From an uncultured Fluviicola sp. (GTDB taxonomy: Bacteria; Bacteroidota; Bacteroidia; Flavobacteriales_D; Crocinitomicaceae), in NCBI GenBank assembly GCA_937919725.1, contig CALFOS010000087.1, positions 1-44,086 of the forward strand: a DNA stretch of 44,086 nt, given 5' to 3'. Below are positions 8,796-18,617 of the stretch, one piece after another. Under the pieces are notes generated by a model. That model saw only the letters and a list, made by a program, of their open reading frames with translations, searched no databases and was not told where the DNA came from. Each line of letters starts with the position of its first letter. The first letter of the stretch is position 1. The translations under genes were made by a program, and so were the position numbers.

Positions 8796-11700
8796 TTATC
8801 GAATTAGGGTGACATCACCCGATTGCTTAATAATTTTTCCGTTGGCAAGCTCCACCGAAAATGTCCACGTATATACTCCGAGCGGCACAGGTTCACCTTT
8901 AAATGTTCCGTCCCAGCCTACCAAATCTCCGTTCGATTCAAAAAGTAGTTCGCCCCAATGGTTGTATACTTTATAGTCAACCGATTTAAACGGACCACCG
9001 CGAATGATGTGTACGTCGTTCTCCCCATCTCCATTCGGAGAGAAACCACTTGGCAATACTGGAGGAAGGGCTATCGTCACAATTTTGGCAATCGTGTCGG
9101 TACAACCATTCGCATCTGTTACAATTAATGTCACCGTATAATCACCTCCATCGTTGTAGTTGTGAATTGGATCTTGAAGGTTGTCGCCTTCACCATCGCC
9201 GTAATTCCACAACCAATTATTGATTCCCGTTCCAAATGATTGATCTGAGAAAAAAATGTTTTCCAGAACAAGCGCTGGATTTGGAGTGAAGGTGAACTCG
9301 GCAGTTGGTGCGCCGTAAATAAATAAATTCATCGTCGTGTCATCCACGCATCCCAGGGCCGAGGTTACCGTAAGCGTAATTGGATATCCACCGGAACTAC
9401 TGAAAATATGTGTTGGGTTTTGCACGGATTGTGTATCGCCATTTCCAAAATCGTACAACCATTGGTTAATACTTCCTCCCGAAATGAAACTCAAATCGTT
9501 GAAGATAATCGGCGTGTTTTCGCATGCCACCGTGGGTGAGAAGTTTGCAAGAGGAACCGGATTCACTGTAATCGGATAGGATATTGTATCAGAACAGCCG
9601 TTTGACCCTGTTGCAATTAATTGCGCCGTATAGTTTCCATTCGCAGGATATAAATGTAGGGGATTCGAAGCAATCGAGGTTCCGCCATCACCGAATTGCC
9701 AATCCCACGTGGCAACTGTTCCGGGCGATATGGTTGTTAAATCGGTGAACACGGTGTTGTCGCCATAACACGCAGTCGTTTGACTAAAGTTAGCAACTGG
9801 TGCTGCGAGGAAAGTGATCGTAATGATGTCGTTATCGGGAACACAACCAAATGCACTCGAAGTTGTTAAAATCAGATTTACGGATCCATTCGAAACGTCC
9901 AAGGCCGATGGAATATAATTGGTGATCAAGAAGTTATTGCTTGGATTAAACGTTCCCGTTCCCATCGTTGACCAAGAGCCGGTTGTGTTGGCTCCCGTGA
10001 TCGTCCCATTCAATTGAACCACTTCGTTGCTACAAAAATCTTGATTGACTCCCGCGTTGGCTTTTGGAGGATCAATGAAGAAAATGCGAAGCGAGTCTTG
10101 CAGCGCTGGACAAATCCCCGTTGTCGTGGTCAGAAACACATCTACAAATCCTGCCGTAGTATCGGGTGTGGTGATCGTATATTGCGTATTCAAAGAGCCG
10201 GGTGTAATCACCGATCCAAATCCTGTGGTTGTCCAAGTGCTGGAATATCCAGAAGTGACAGTTCCACTGAGGTCAAGTAGGTTTAAGTTCGCACACACAC
10301 TGTCGCTTGCTGTTATGGCTACTGTTGGAGCACTCTGAAATGTTACGAGAATGTTGTCCTGTTCAGCAAGGCAGTTCCCGTTGTTGGTGGAAGTGAGAGT
10401 AAGCGTAATATTTCCAACCACGGTATCCGCGGAGCTAATGTTATAGTTCGTTACTGGATTCGACGCACCTGGAGAATATGTTCCAGAACCAGATGTGCTC
10501 CAAATGCCTGTTGAGCTTGAACCTGTGACGCTTCCATTTAAATTGATTTGCGTTTGCGTAGCACATACCACCAAATTGGAACCAGCAAATACTGACGGAG
10601 CTTCAGTGAAATAGATGATCACGGAATCAACATCGTCGGGACAGGCGAAGAAACTTCCTGCGGAAGTGAGGTAGAGAATAACGCTGTCGTTGGCAATATC
10701 GGTAGGGGATGGGGTGTAATTCGTTGATAAATTCCCCGGATTTCCAAATGCGCCTCCGCTTCCACCTGTCCAATCGGCACCTGCTGCGTAGGTGACGTTT
10801 CCATTTATCGGAATCAAGCCAATGTTGTTCTTGCAATAAGAATTGTTGCTGCCGGCTTCAGCTTGTGGCGATTGCACAAAACTAACGATGAGCGTATCGC
10901 GGACAGGATCACAATTCCCTGTAGATTCCAAAATAAACGTGAGCGGACCTTGTGTGTAGTCACCAGGACTGAACGAATAAGTTGTTACTAAATTTGTCGG
11001 ATTATTCAGCGTTCCTGTTCCATTCACTACTGACCAAATACCTGTGCTCGTTCCACCAGAAACAGTACCGTTTAAATCAATTGTGGCTACGCCGTTGCAT
11101 AGCGTCGTATCGTTTCCTGCCTTGGTGATCACTTTACGGTTGAAGGAGGACATGTAATGGTACAAACATCCTGTAGTTGCACCTCCGTTAATTACGCCGA
11201 GGGAAAATAAACCTGTGGAGTTGGTGATCAAATTTTGTGTCCCTACCCCAATTGTAGCGGTAGTAAAGTCAATTTGTGCTCCGCGCCAAAGTCCTCCCGT
11301 TCCGGGAACAATATTGAAAGCCGTGAATGGAATGGGTGCGCCACTTCCGTTGAGTTGAAAGTTGAAATGATCCCCGTCTCTGCACAATATGTTCAGAAGG
11401 AATTGCTGTGCGTTGTTTCGGGCAAATGCGACTTCATCAGATCCTGCACAATTGGTTGGCGGGATAATTGCCATCCCGAGCTCGCAGCCGTAGCCGGACA
11501 TGTGAACGACATAAACCGGTTTATCGGCATAAATAGAGGTAAGCGGTTGAGTGATGGAATATTGCCATGTGCTTCCTTGGTTCATCAATTGAGTAGTTAC
11601 GGCGCCATCATTCACTGTAATGCTGGTGAAGTTCTCGCTTGGAATGATGAATACGGATTCATTCGATCCTGGATTGAGAAATCCTTTATTGATGATGTAT

Positions 11701-12536
11701 TCCGTCCCAATCACGTCTGTTGGAACAATTTGGTCCCCCATCAAATCGAAACAGGTTCCGCCACCTGAAGGATTCACGGAGTCGTCGTTAATCGTAACAG
11801 AAACGGGTTTGTCTGATACTACAATCGATCCGCTCAAGGTATTTCCTGCTGCGCTGGTGGTTTGGGTGATATTTTGACAGGTGTATACATTTCCTGCTAC
11901 GGGAAGAAGCACCGAATAAGTGACGTTCGCTGGATGTCCTCCAACCACTGCACAGCGTGGGGTGATGTAGATGGTTGTGTTGTCTTCTGTGGCGATTACC
12001 GAGAAATATTGATAGGGTTGAGTGACTATGCCATCCAGGTTTCTATCTACGGTGAGCAATTTATTGTTCCACAAGGTTTGAAAAGGCACAACAAACTCAG
12101 TTCCCATCCCGTTTTGACCTTTCAAGGAATACGTTTCGGGATTGTTAGGTGTACCTGGAGTAATTGTAATGAGATCGGATATAAAATCGTACACGACGGT
12201 AATCAATTCATCCGAAGTAATTTTTATTCCTGATGTGAGCACAGCATCTGCAGGTTTGCTCTCCAAGTCGTCAACGATGTGATTGAGTGGAATGGAACTA
12301 ACCGAGTTCGCAGGAACCACAAAAGTGGTGTCGTAGCCTTGAGACGGCAGTTGCAATCGCACCGTAGAAGGACTTGCGAAGGAAGAAATTCGAAATGCGA
12401 GCTGCACGTTTCCGTCGTGATCGGGAGTTACCCATGGCGCGGCAAACCAGAAAACCGTGTCAATTTGTGCGTGCAGATTGCTCCATGTCATCTGACCGAG
12501 CATGCATACCAAAATGATGTATTTTAATTGCTTCAT
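8796..12536 (-). CDS. Giant cell-surface adhesin with IgGFc-binding-like N-terminus, PKD repeats and T9SS type B sorting domain
   Basis: This is a 1246-residue exported protein. After a signal peptide (to about residue 23, ending LHA) comes a region of about 440 residues, starting QIDTVFWFAAPWVTPDHDG, that resembles the IgGFc-binding N-terminal domain and includes TEDNTTIYITPRC. Five Ig-like repeats of about 85 residues follow, each with a C-x-N type start, a GxWSxxGxGxF core and an LTxTS strand. Three PKD domains come next (WDWQFGDGG, WLYDFGNGD, WLWNYGDGE). The end is a type B (CHU_C) sorting domain with FSPNGDGENDVHI, VYNHWGELLFES and WDGTFKGEPVP. Type B domains use the T9SS and are commonly paired with SprF-like proteins. 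Expected site: cell surface, as an adhesin. The ligand is unknown, and IgG binding should not be assumed. It is paralogous to the gene at 13536. Confidence 0.88.
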   Translation of the reverse strand: MKQLKYIILVCMLGQMTWSNLHAQIDTVFWFAAPWVTPDHDGNVQLAFRISSFASPSTVRLQLPSQGYDTTFVVPANSVSSIPLNHIVDDLESKPADAVLTSGIKITSDELITVVYDFISDLITITPGTPNNPETYSLKGQNGMGTEFVVPFQTLWNNKLLTVDRNLDGIVTQPYQYFSVIATEDNTTIYITPRCAVVGGHPANVTYSVLLPVAGNVYTCQNITQTTSAAGNTLSGSIVVSDKPVSVTINDDSVNPSGGGTCFDLMGDQIVPTDVIGTEYIINKGFLNPGSNESVFIIPSENFTSITVNDGAVTTQLMNQGSTWQYSITQPLTSIYADKPVYVVHMSGYGCELGMAIIPPTNCAGSDEVAFARNNAQQFLLNILCRDGDHFNFQLNGSGAPIPFTAFNIVPGTGGLWRGAQIDFTTATIGVGTQNLITNSTGLFSLGVINGGATTGCLYHYMSSFNRKVITKAGNDTTLCNGVATIDLNGTVSGGTSTGIWSVVNGTGTLNNPTNLVTTYSFSPGDYTQGPLTFILESTGNCDPVRDTLIVSFVQSPQAEAGSNNSYCKNNIGLIPINGNVTYAAGADWTGGSGGAFGNPGNLSTNYTPSPTDIANDSVILYLTSAGSFFACPDDVDSVIIYFTEAPSVFAGSNLVVCATQTQINLNGSVTGSSSTGIWSTSGSGTYSPGASNPVTNYNISSADTVVGNITLTLTSTNNGNCLAEQDNILVTFQSAPTVAITASDSVCANLNLLDLSGTVTSGYSSTWTTTGFGSVITPGSLNTQYTITTPDTTAGFVDVFLTTTTGICPALQDSLRIFFIDPPKANAGVNQDFCSNEVVQLNGTITGANTTGSWSTMGTGTFNPSNNFLITNYIPSALDVSNGSVNLILTTSSAFGCVPDNDIITITFLAAPVANFSQTTACYGDNTVFTDLTTISPGTVATWDWQFGDGGTSIASNPLHLYPANGNYTAQLIATGSNGCSDTISYPITVNPVPLANFSPTVACENTPIIFNDLSFISGGSINQWLYDFGNGDTQSVQNPTHIFSSSGGYPITLTVTSALGCVDDTTMNLFIYGAPTAEFTFTPNPALVLENIFFSDQSFGTGINNWLWNYGDGEGDNLQDPIHNYNDGGDYTVTLIVTDANGCTDTIAKIVTIALPPVLPSGFSPNGDGENDVHIIRGGPFKSVDYKVYNHWGELLFESNGDLVGWDGTFKGEPVPLGVYTWTFSVELANGKIIKQSGDVTLIR

Positions 12537-12541
12537 GAGGT

Positions 12542-13534
12542 CTAGTTTTTCTCTTTTTCTTCAATTGATTTCTTCAACTCATCAATAATACTTTTGTTGA
12601 GCTCGTCGTCTTTTTCGGTCATCGATGGTTTTTTGCGACTGATCACATACGAAAGCATTACTTCGTGCGAACCAGCTTGGTAAGAACTGAGCTTGGAAAG
12701 CGTGTAATCGTAGCCGTATGCCATGTTAAATTTGTCGCCAATTTGCATTCCCATCGAAACGCCAACAGCATCATCGGAACGGTAAATCAACCCAAACCAA
12801 TACTTTTTGTTAAAGGTCGTTTTCAGCATCGCAGAGCACTGAATCGGCACAGGTTTAACGTAACGAACCAAAAAGCTTGGTTGAATATCGATCGGCATTT
12901 TCTTTTTCTTCGGATCAGCATTGATGTTGATGTTGTATCCTGCGATAGCCGTATAATGAAATTGTAAGTTGCTGTTGTAGGAGGTAAATTGAATGCTCTT
13001 CCCCAATAAATGATGCAAGGATCCCATCACAAAAAACTTCTTCGAATACAAGTGAAATCCAGTGCTCACGTCCACCGCGCTGGCAGAATAAACACTTCCC
13101 GTTAATACCTCATCTCCCTGGTCTGCCAACTGAGCATCGTATAATTTTACGCGGTATTGCATATATCCAGGCTGAACTCCCAAGCCGAGTTTTACTTTGT
13201 CTGAGAGTTTGAAATGCTGTGCGTAATTCAAATAGAAGCCCGTATTTTGAGTAATTCCTGCGGTTTCAGAGATAAAGGAAACTCCATATCCTATTTTTCC
13301 TTCATTCTTTGCTGACCCACTAAAATTTCCCAGAATTAAACTCGGTGCTCCGTCAAATCCAACCCATTGATTGCGGTAAGTAATATTGGCTTGATGAACA
13401 TCTCTACTTCCTGCTATCGCAGGATTGTAGTAGAAGTCATTCATCAAAAAATTGGAATAAACTGCCCGCTGTTGAGCAGTAGAGAAGCTTGAACAAGCAA
13501 GCACAAACACGGCTATGATCAATAGTGTCTTCAT
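12542..13534 (-). CDS. PorP/SprF family type IX secretion membrane protein (upstream copy)
   Basis: This is a 330-residue paralogue of the protein at 7801, with the same length and fold. Its signal peptide is MKTLLIIAVFVLACSSFSTA, and FYYNPAIAGSRDVHQANITY and YRNQWVGF are the family hallmarks. It differs in a charged C-terminal tail of about 30 residues (KKPSMTEKDDELNKS and on), lying after the last predicted strand EVMLSYVI, so the tail would face the periplasm and could contact another component. It sits between the two giant adhesin genes, 1 base after the upstream one and 5 bases before the downstream one, so it is presumably the partner of the adhesin at 13536. Confidence 0.9.
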   Translation of the reverse strand: MKTLLIIAVFVLACSSFSTAQQRAVYSNFLMNDFYYNPAIAGSRDVHQANITYRNQWVGFDGAPSLILGNFSGSAKNEGKIGYGVSFISETAGITQNTGFYLNYAQHFKLSDKVKLGLGVQPGYMQYRVKLYDAQLADQGDEVLTGSVYSASAVDVSTGFHLYSKKFFVMGSLHHLLGKSIQFTSYNSNLQFHYTAIAGYNININADPKKKKMPIDIQPSFLVRYVKPVPIQCSAMLKTTFNKKYWFGLIYRSDDAVGVSMGMQIGDKFNMAYGYDYTLSKLSSYQAGSHEVMLSYVISRKKPSMTEKDDELNKSIIDELKKSIEEKEKN

Positions 13535-13535
13535 C

Positions 13536-16500
13536 TTACTTTTTCGTTTTAAGAATTAATACCGTGCCTTTAAATATGTCCGCTTCGTTGCCGGCGTCGT
13601 TGATGTCTATTACGTAGTAATAGGTTCCGTCGGGTAGCAACTCACCATTGTAGGTTCCGTCCCATGGGTAGTTGTAGCCTTTTGATTCATAAAGTTGCTG
13701 ACCCCATTGGTTGTATACTTCCACACGAGCATTTGGGTAAAGCAAATTGATGAAGTCCAATTTCCAGATGTCATTTTTGCCGTCACCATTCGGAGAAATT
13801 GCGTTGGGAATAAGTGTGGTAATCTCGTTGGTTACTGTGTTGATGATAATCGTTTGTGAAATACTATCGGAACAGCCGAGAGAGCCGTAAACGTATTGCG
13901 TAATCACGTAAGTTCCGTTGTTGAAATAAGTATTACTCGGATCCGAGCTCGTGGATGAATTTCCATTTCCGAATTCCCAGTAGTAGGTTGATCCGTTCAG
14001 GGATGTATTGATGAAGTTGAAAACCGCACCAATGTTGAGCCCATTATTCGTGTTGAGGCTGAAGCTTGCGATAGGGAAAGAGGGTATATTCAAAGTGTCG
14101 ATGATAGTGTCGTAACAGCCGTTCACCGTTCCAACAATGTGGGTGATCGTGTAATCTCCATTCACTTGAAAAAGCTGGGTTGCATTCTGTGTGGCACTGC
14201 TGCCGGCTCCTCCAAAATCGTAGTACCAATAATTGAGAGCGTCGGTATTTGTGGTCGACGCGTCGGTAAAATTGACGATGATTTGATTATTCGGACAGTC
14301 GGAAGTTGCGGTGTAAGCAGCAATTGGTATTTCGAACGCGTCGACTGTTTGTGTTAAGGTGTCCGTGCAGCCTACGCTAGATGTTACAATTAATTGTACA
14401 TCATAACTTCCTGCGGAGGAATAGGTGTGCGCCGAGTTTTGTGTCGTCGCGAATAATGCATCGCCGAAATTCCATTGCCAATTCGTGAGTGTGCCGTAAC
14501 CAGGAAGCGAGAAATCGGTGAAACTGGACCCCGTGTAGAGGCAATTTTCGGTAAAGTTGAAGTTCGCAAAAGGCGGGGCAACAAAGGCAATTTGCACAAC
14601 ATCATTTACCGCGTTACAACCATTGTTGTTGGTGGATGTTAACGTTAAAATGAGGTTTCCTGATGATATTTCACTGGCAGTAGGCACATAATTCGCAGTT
14701 AGATTTGTTGGTCCTCCAGAATATGCTCCGGCGCCTCCCGACCAAACTCCTGTGGTAGTTGGTCCAGAAACAAGGCCTGCCAAATCCACACTTGCGTCGT
14801 TCGAACATACGAGGAAATTTACGCCTGCGTCCACAGTAGGTGATGGCGTGAAAAGCACTAGAATGCTGTCGTATTCGGGAACACAACTTCCATTTCCTGT
14901 AGATTCAAGGTAGAGCATGATTGATCCACTGTTCACATCCGCAGGACTTGGCTGATAGTTCGCGTTCATGTCCAAATTGTTGGGCTGAAAAATTCCACCT
15001 CCCGACGTTGTCCATTTTCCTGTGGTGGTCGCTCCGGAAACAGATCCAGAAAGCGAAACGGTTGGTGCATTTTGACAAACAGAAATCGTGTCAGCGCCTG
15101 CGTCGACAATAGGGGGACCGGTGAAGGTGACTTCCATAGTGTCAGATTCGGCTTCGCAATTGCCCATGTTGGTGGAGGTAAGGACGAGCTGAACGGTTCC
15201 AGCACTTAAATCAGTGATGGATGGAACATATTGTGCGTTCAATGTTGTTGGATTTGGAGTGAATGTTCCGGATCCCAAAGTGGTCCAAATTCCGGTGTTG
15301 GCTCCTCCCGTTACTCCACCCGCTAGCTGAACAGTCGAATTGTTTTCGCACACTGTTTGATTGGCAGATGCAGAGACGATAGGCGCTGCAGTTACAGTTA
15401 AAACAATTGTGTCTTTTCTAACAGGGCACGATCCTGTGGACGTTAAAATCAGTTGAATGGGTGAAACAAGGGTGTCGAGTTGACTCGGCAAATATTCGTT
15501 GATGAGTGTGGTATTAGTTAATGCAAAAGAGCCAAATCCACTTGTGCTCCAACTGCCTGTAATGTCACCACCGCCAACTAATCCTGCCACGGGCAATGTT
15601 CTGTTTGCACAGATGGTCGTGTCATTTCCTACGGTAGCAAACGGATACGATTCAAATTCGGATAAGAAGGCGTAACCGGTTCCAGTTCCATTGTTACCGT
15701 GGATCATACCTAATCCAAAAATATCTCCGGCGTTCGTTACCTCATTATAGGATCCAACGGGAATATCAGCAGCCGAAAAATAGATCGCGGCCATTTTGTA
15801 ATTCCCAGATGTTCCGGGAACGTTCACAAATTGTGGTGCGGTGATTAATGTTGTATTTCCATTAATAGCGAATTGATTTTCAAATCCTGATCGCGTATAC
15901 AAGAATAATCCGAGTGAATCAGTAGATGTACGAGTGAATGCAGTCGAATACGTTCCGGCACAACTCAAATGGGGTACCTGAGCGCCACTCATTTCACAAC
16001 CGTAGCCTGATGCATGCCATACGTAAACGGGCTTTGTGGTTTGAATATACGTCTGGGGATCATTTAAATCAATTTCATACGTTTCGCCCCAATTTATTAA
16101 ACTAGTTGTTGTACCCGAATTTGTAATAGTTATTCCTGTACTATTTTGAGTTGCGAGAATATAAACGCGGTCGAAGGAGGACGTGCCTTTGTGAATGACG
16201 AAGTTTTTCCCGGTGTAGGAAGCGTTCGTGATTTGATCGCCCATGGAATTTGAACAGGCACTTTCTATTAATGCTCCCGAAAAAACAGTAAGTGCAATCG
16301 GCTTGTTCGAAGACACGATCGATCCAGCCAAGGTAGTGGAACCGAGTGTGTTCATGTCTCGTGCACTGTACGTTTGACCACTATTTAGCACCACAGTAAA
16401 AGTAGTGTTCTGTGCATGACCCGTGATGGCTGTGCGTGGGGTGATCAAAACAGTGGTGTTGTCCTCAGTTGCCACAATGTCGATCGACGAAAACGACGCT

Positions 16501-16961
16501 GGAGTAGTCACGGCATTGTTCCAATGTTTTTGGAAAGGAGTATAAAAATTCGTTCCGATGGCTTTTTTTCCCTTTAAGGAAAATATTTCTTTGTTTGTTG
16601 AAGACCCAAGTTCGTAAAAAGCACCAATATTAGCCGTTGAGACTATTTTCATTCCATTATTGGAGACTACATCTCCTGCGGGACTCTCGATCGAAGCTAA
16701 GAACGAAGTTAAATCAACACTGCTTGTGCTGTTCGCAGGGATCGAGATCGAAATAGGCGTGAAGCCACTGTTCGCTGGAAGCGAAACAGTAACAGTTGCA
16801 GGATTTTCGTAGGTCATGAAGCGCAAACGAATGGGTGAATCGCCAGCAGAGGCGGAAACTTCAGGGGAAGCGAACCAGAATAGCGTGTCGATTTGGGAAA
16901 AACTTGCGGACGATAAAAGAACGCCGAGCATCATCACAAACCACTTTGGACCAAGATTCAT
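13536..16961 (-). CDS. Giant cell-surface adhesin (first gene of the operon), IgGFc-binding-like N-terminus, PKD repeats, T9SS type B sorting domain
   Basis: This is a 1141-residue protein from the ATG at 16961. The frame extends six codons further to a TTG at 16979, but starting at MNLGPKWFVMMLGVLLSSAS gives a clean signal peptide ending SFSQ. The N-terminal region (about 23-440) resembles the IgGFc-binding domain, with TEDNTTVLITPRTAI. Four Ig-like repeats of about 85 residues follow, then three PKD-type domains (WQWNFGDALF, WYYDFGGAG, YYWEFGNGN). It ends with a type B sorting domain: ISPNGDGKNDIWKL, VEVYNQWGQQLYES, WDGTYNGELLPDGTYYYVI. It is a paralogue of the adhesin at 8796, with four rather than five Ig-like repeats. 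It is first in the operon and probably sets its expression from the promoter at 17023-17030. Confidence 0.88.
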   Translation of the reverse strand: MNLGPKWFVMMLGVLLSSASFSQIDTLFWFASPEVSASAGDSPIRLRFMTYENPATVTVSLPANSGFTPISISIPANSTSSVDLTSFLASIESPAGDVVSNNGMKIVSTANIGAFYELGSSTNKEIFSLKGKKAIGTNFYTPFQKHWNNAVTTPASFSSIDIVATEDNTTVLITPRTAITGHAQNTTFTVVLNSGQTYSARDMNTLGSTTLAGSIVSSNKPIALTVFSGALIESACSNSMGDQITNASYTGKNFVIHKGTSSFDRVYILATQNSTGITITNSGTTTSLINWGETYEIDLNDPQTYIQTTKPVYVWHASGYGCEMSGAQVPHLSCAGTYSTAFTRTSTDSLGLFLYTRSGFENQFAINGNTTLITAPQFVNVPGTSGNYKMAAIYFSAADIPVGSYNEVTNAGDIFGLGMIHGNNGTGTGYAFLSEFESYPFATVGNDTTICANRTLPVAGLVGGGDITGSWSTSGFGSFALTNTTLINEYLPSQLDTLVSPIQLILTSTGSCPVRKDTIVLTVTAAPIVSASANQTVCENNSTVQLAGGVTGGANTGIWTTLGSGTFTPNPTTLNAQYVPSITDLSAGTVQLVLTSTNMGNCEAESDTMEVTFTGPPIVDAGADTISVCQNAPTVSLSGSVSGATTTGKWTTSGGGIFQPNNLDMNANYQPSPADVNSGSIMLYLESTGNGSCVPEYDSILVLFTPSPTVDAGVNFLVCSNDASVDLAGLVSGPTTTGVWSGGAGAYSGGPTNLTANYVPTASEISSGNLILTLTSTNNNGCNAVNDVVQIAFVAPPFANFNFTENCLYTGSSFTDFSLPGYGTLTNWQWNFGDALFATTQNSAHTYSSAGSYDVQLIVTSSVGCTDTLTQTVDAFEIPIAAYTATSDCPNNQIIVNFTDASTTNTDALNYWYYDFGGAGSSATQNATQLFQVNGDYTITHIVGTVNGCYDTIIDTLNIPSFPIASFSLNTNNGLNIGAVFNFINTSLNGSTYYWEFGNGNSSTSSDPSNTYFNNGTYVITQYVYGSLGCSDSISQTIIINTVTNEITTLIPNAISPNGDGKNDIWKLDFINLLYPNARVEVYNQWGQQLYESKGYNYPWDGTYNGELLPDGTYYYVIDINDAGNEADIFKGTVLILKTKK

Positions 16962-17022
16962 CGTTGGTTTAGTTTTCAATTAAGTATTTAGTAGAAGAAA
17001 TTCACATTGAATGAATTAAGGG

Positions 17023-17030
17023 CAAATGTA
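17023..17030 (-). promoter_or_regulatory. Candidate -7 promoter element of the adhesin operon
   Basis: On the minus strand this reads TACATTTG, matching TAnnTTTG. It lies 61 bases upstream of the ATG at 16961 and would drive the whole five-gene run down to 5684. No TTG is present at -33. Confidence 0.5.
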
Positions 17031-17115
17031 TGGGATTTTTCTGAGAAGAAAAAAAATATCTAAAGGATTGGAAAGCTACGTTCTCAAATCAATGAACTTC
17101 ATACGTGAAATAAAG

Positions 17116-17123
17116 TATATTTG
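17116..17123 (+). promoter_or_regulatory. Candidate -7 promoter element of cysS
   Basis: TATATTTG is an exact match to TAnnTTTG, 26 bases before the cysS ATG. It is divergent from the adhesin-operon promoter about 90 bases away. Confidence 0.5.
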
Positions 17124-17149
17124 TTCAAACACATCAATCAGATTAGTTC

Positions 17150-18616
17150 ATGGCGCCAAAAAGTGATCAATTGCATATTTACAATTCTCTCAGCGGAGTA
17201 AAACAACAGTTCAAGCCCGTCAATGATGGTTTTGTTGGATTATACGTATGCGGGCCAACGGTATACAGCAATGTGCATTTGGGAAATTGTCGCACGTTTA
17301 TCTCTTTCGATATGGTATACCGCTACTTGCTTCACCTTGGATACAAAGTGCGCTACGTCCGCAATATTACGGATGTGGGTCATTTGGTCGATGACGCCGA
17401 TGAAGGAGAAGATAAAATCGGCAAAAAGGCACGTCTAGAACAACTTGAACCGATGGAAATTGTGCAACAGTACACGGTAGATTTTCATACAGTGATGAGT
17501 CAATTCAACGCGTATCCACCCAACATCGAACCAACTGCAACGGGACATCTGATCGAACAAATCGAAATGATTCAAGCGATTTTAGACAATGGTTTTGCAT
17601 ACGAATCAAACGGTTCGGTGTACTTCGATGTGGAGAAATACAATAAATCGCATCCTTATGGCGAGCTGTCGGGAAGAAAAATTGAAGACTTGATCTCCAA
17701 CACACGAGAACTGGATGGACAAGATGAAAAACGAGCGCCACTCGATTTTGCGCTTTGGAAAAATGCATCAGAGGAACACTTGATGAAATGGCCTTCGCCG
17801 TGGGGAATTGGTTTCCCGGGCTGGCATATCGAATGTTCAGCGATGTCTACCAAATATTTGGGCGCCGAGTTCGATATTCACGGTGGTGGAATGGACCTCA
17901 AGTTTCCGCACCACGAATGTGAAATTGCTCAAGGTTGTGCCGCAACAGGAAAATCGCCTGTTCGCTATTGGATGCATGGAAATATGCTGACGCTCAACGG
18001 CAAAAAAATGGCGAAATCAACGGGAAATAGTCTCTTGCCGGACGAACTTTTTTCAGGTGACAACAATTTGCTTGAAAAAGCCTTCGACCCTATGGTCGTT
18101 CGGTTTTTTATGATGCAAGCGCACTACCGAAGCACGCTCGATTTCACATCTGATGCTCTCATCGCCTCCGAAAAAGGTTATGCGCGATTGACTGAAGCAA
18201 TGGAAGTGCTCCAAAATTTGAACGCCTCTGAAAATTCATCCGCCGATATTCAGGAAATGATCGCTAAGTTCTACGAGGCAATGAACGACGATTTCAATGC
18301 ACCGATTTTAGTGGCAAACTTGTTCGATGCCGTGAAGTTTATCAATTCTGTGAATGATGGGAATGCAACGATCTCAGCTGTAGATTTAGCGTCACTTCAA
18401 TCGGAGATTCAAGGCTTTGTGGTGGATGTTCTCGGCTTGAAACAATCGACTTCCAACAGTGAAAAGCGCCTCACACCCGTGATGGACTTGGTGCTCGACC
18501 TCCGACAAGAAGCGCGCACGAACAAAGATTGGACAACATCCGACAAGATTCGCGATGGTTTAGCAGCCGCTGGAATTGTCGTGAAAGACGGCAAAGAAGG
18601 AACTTCTTGGAATTAA
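17150..18616 (+). CDS. cysS: Cysteinyl-tRNA synthetase
   Basis: This 488-residue class I synthetase charges tRNA-Cys in the cytosol. The HIGH-type motif is HLGN at 43-46 within [13 protein letters not shown], and the KMSKS-type motif is KMAKS at 286-290. The zinc site of the family is present: Cys 34, Cys 229 (HIECS), His 254 and Glu 258 in the FPHHECE segment. The helical anticodon-binding domain covers about residues 330-488. The length is usual. The stop is one base away from the stop of the convergent gene at 18618, with no terminator between them. Confidence 0.97.
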   Translation: MAPKSDQLHIYNSLSGVKQQFKPVNDGFVGLYVCGPTVYSNVHLGNCRTFISFDMVYRYLLHLGYKVRYVRNITDVGHLVDDADEGEDKIGKKARLEQLEPMEIVQQYTVDFHTVMSQFNAYPPNIEPTATGHLIEQIEMIQAILDNGFAYESNGSVYFDVEKYNKSHPYGELSGRKIEDLISNTRELDGQDEKRAPLDFALWKNASEEHLMKWPSPWGIGFPGWHIECSAMSTKYLGAEFDIHGGGMDLKFPHHECEIAQGCAATGKSPVRYWMHGNMLTLNGKKMAKSTGNSLLPDELFSGDNNLLEKAFDPMVVRFFMMQAHYRSTLDFTSDALIASEKGYARLTEAMEVLQNLNASENSSADIQEMIAKFYEAMNDDFNAPILVANLFDAVKFINSVNDGNATISAVDLASLQSEIQGFVVDVLGLKQSTSNSEKRLTPVMDLVLDLRQEARTNKDWTTSDKIRDGLAAAGIVVKDGKEGTSWN

Positions 18617-18617
18617 G

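Noticed and set aside
11235-11768. 177-codon plus-strand frame opposite the giant adhesin
   Set aside because: It is antisense to a clear coding domain and shows no domain or promoter.
8796-16961. True IgG Fc-binding function of the adhesins
   Set aside because: The domain name comes from an animal protein; the sequence supports only the fold resemblance.
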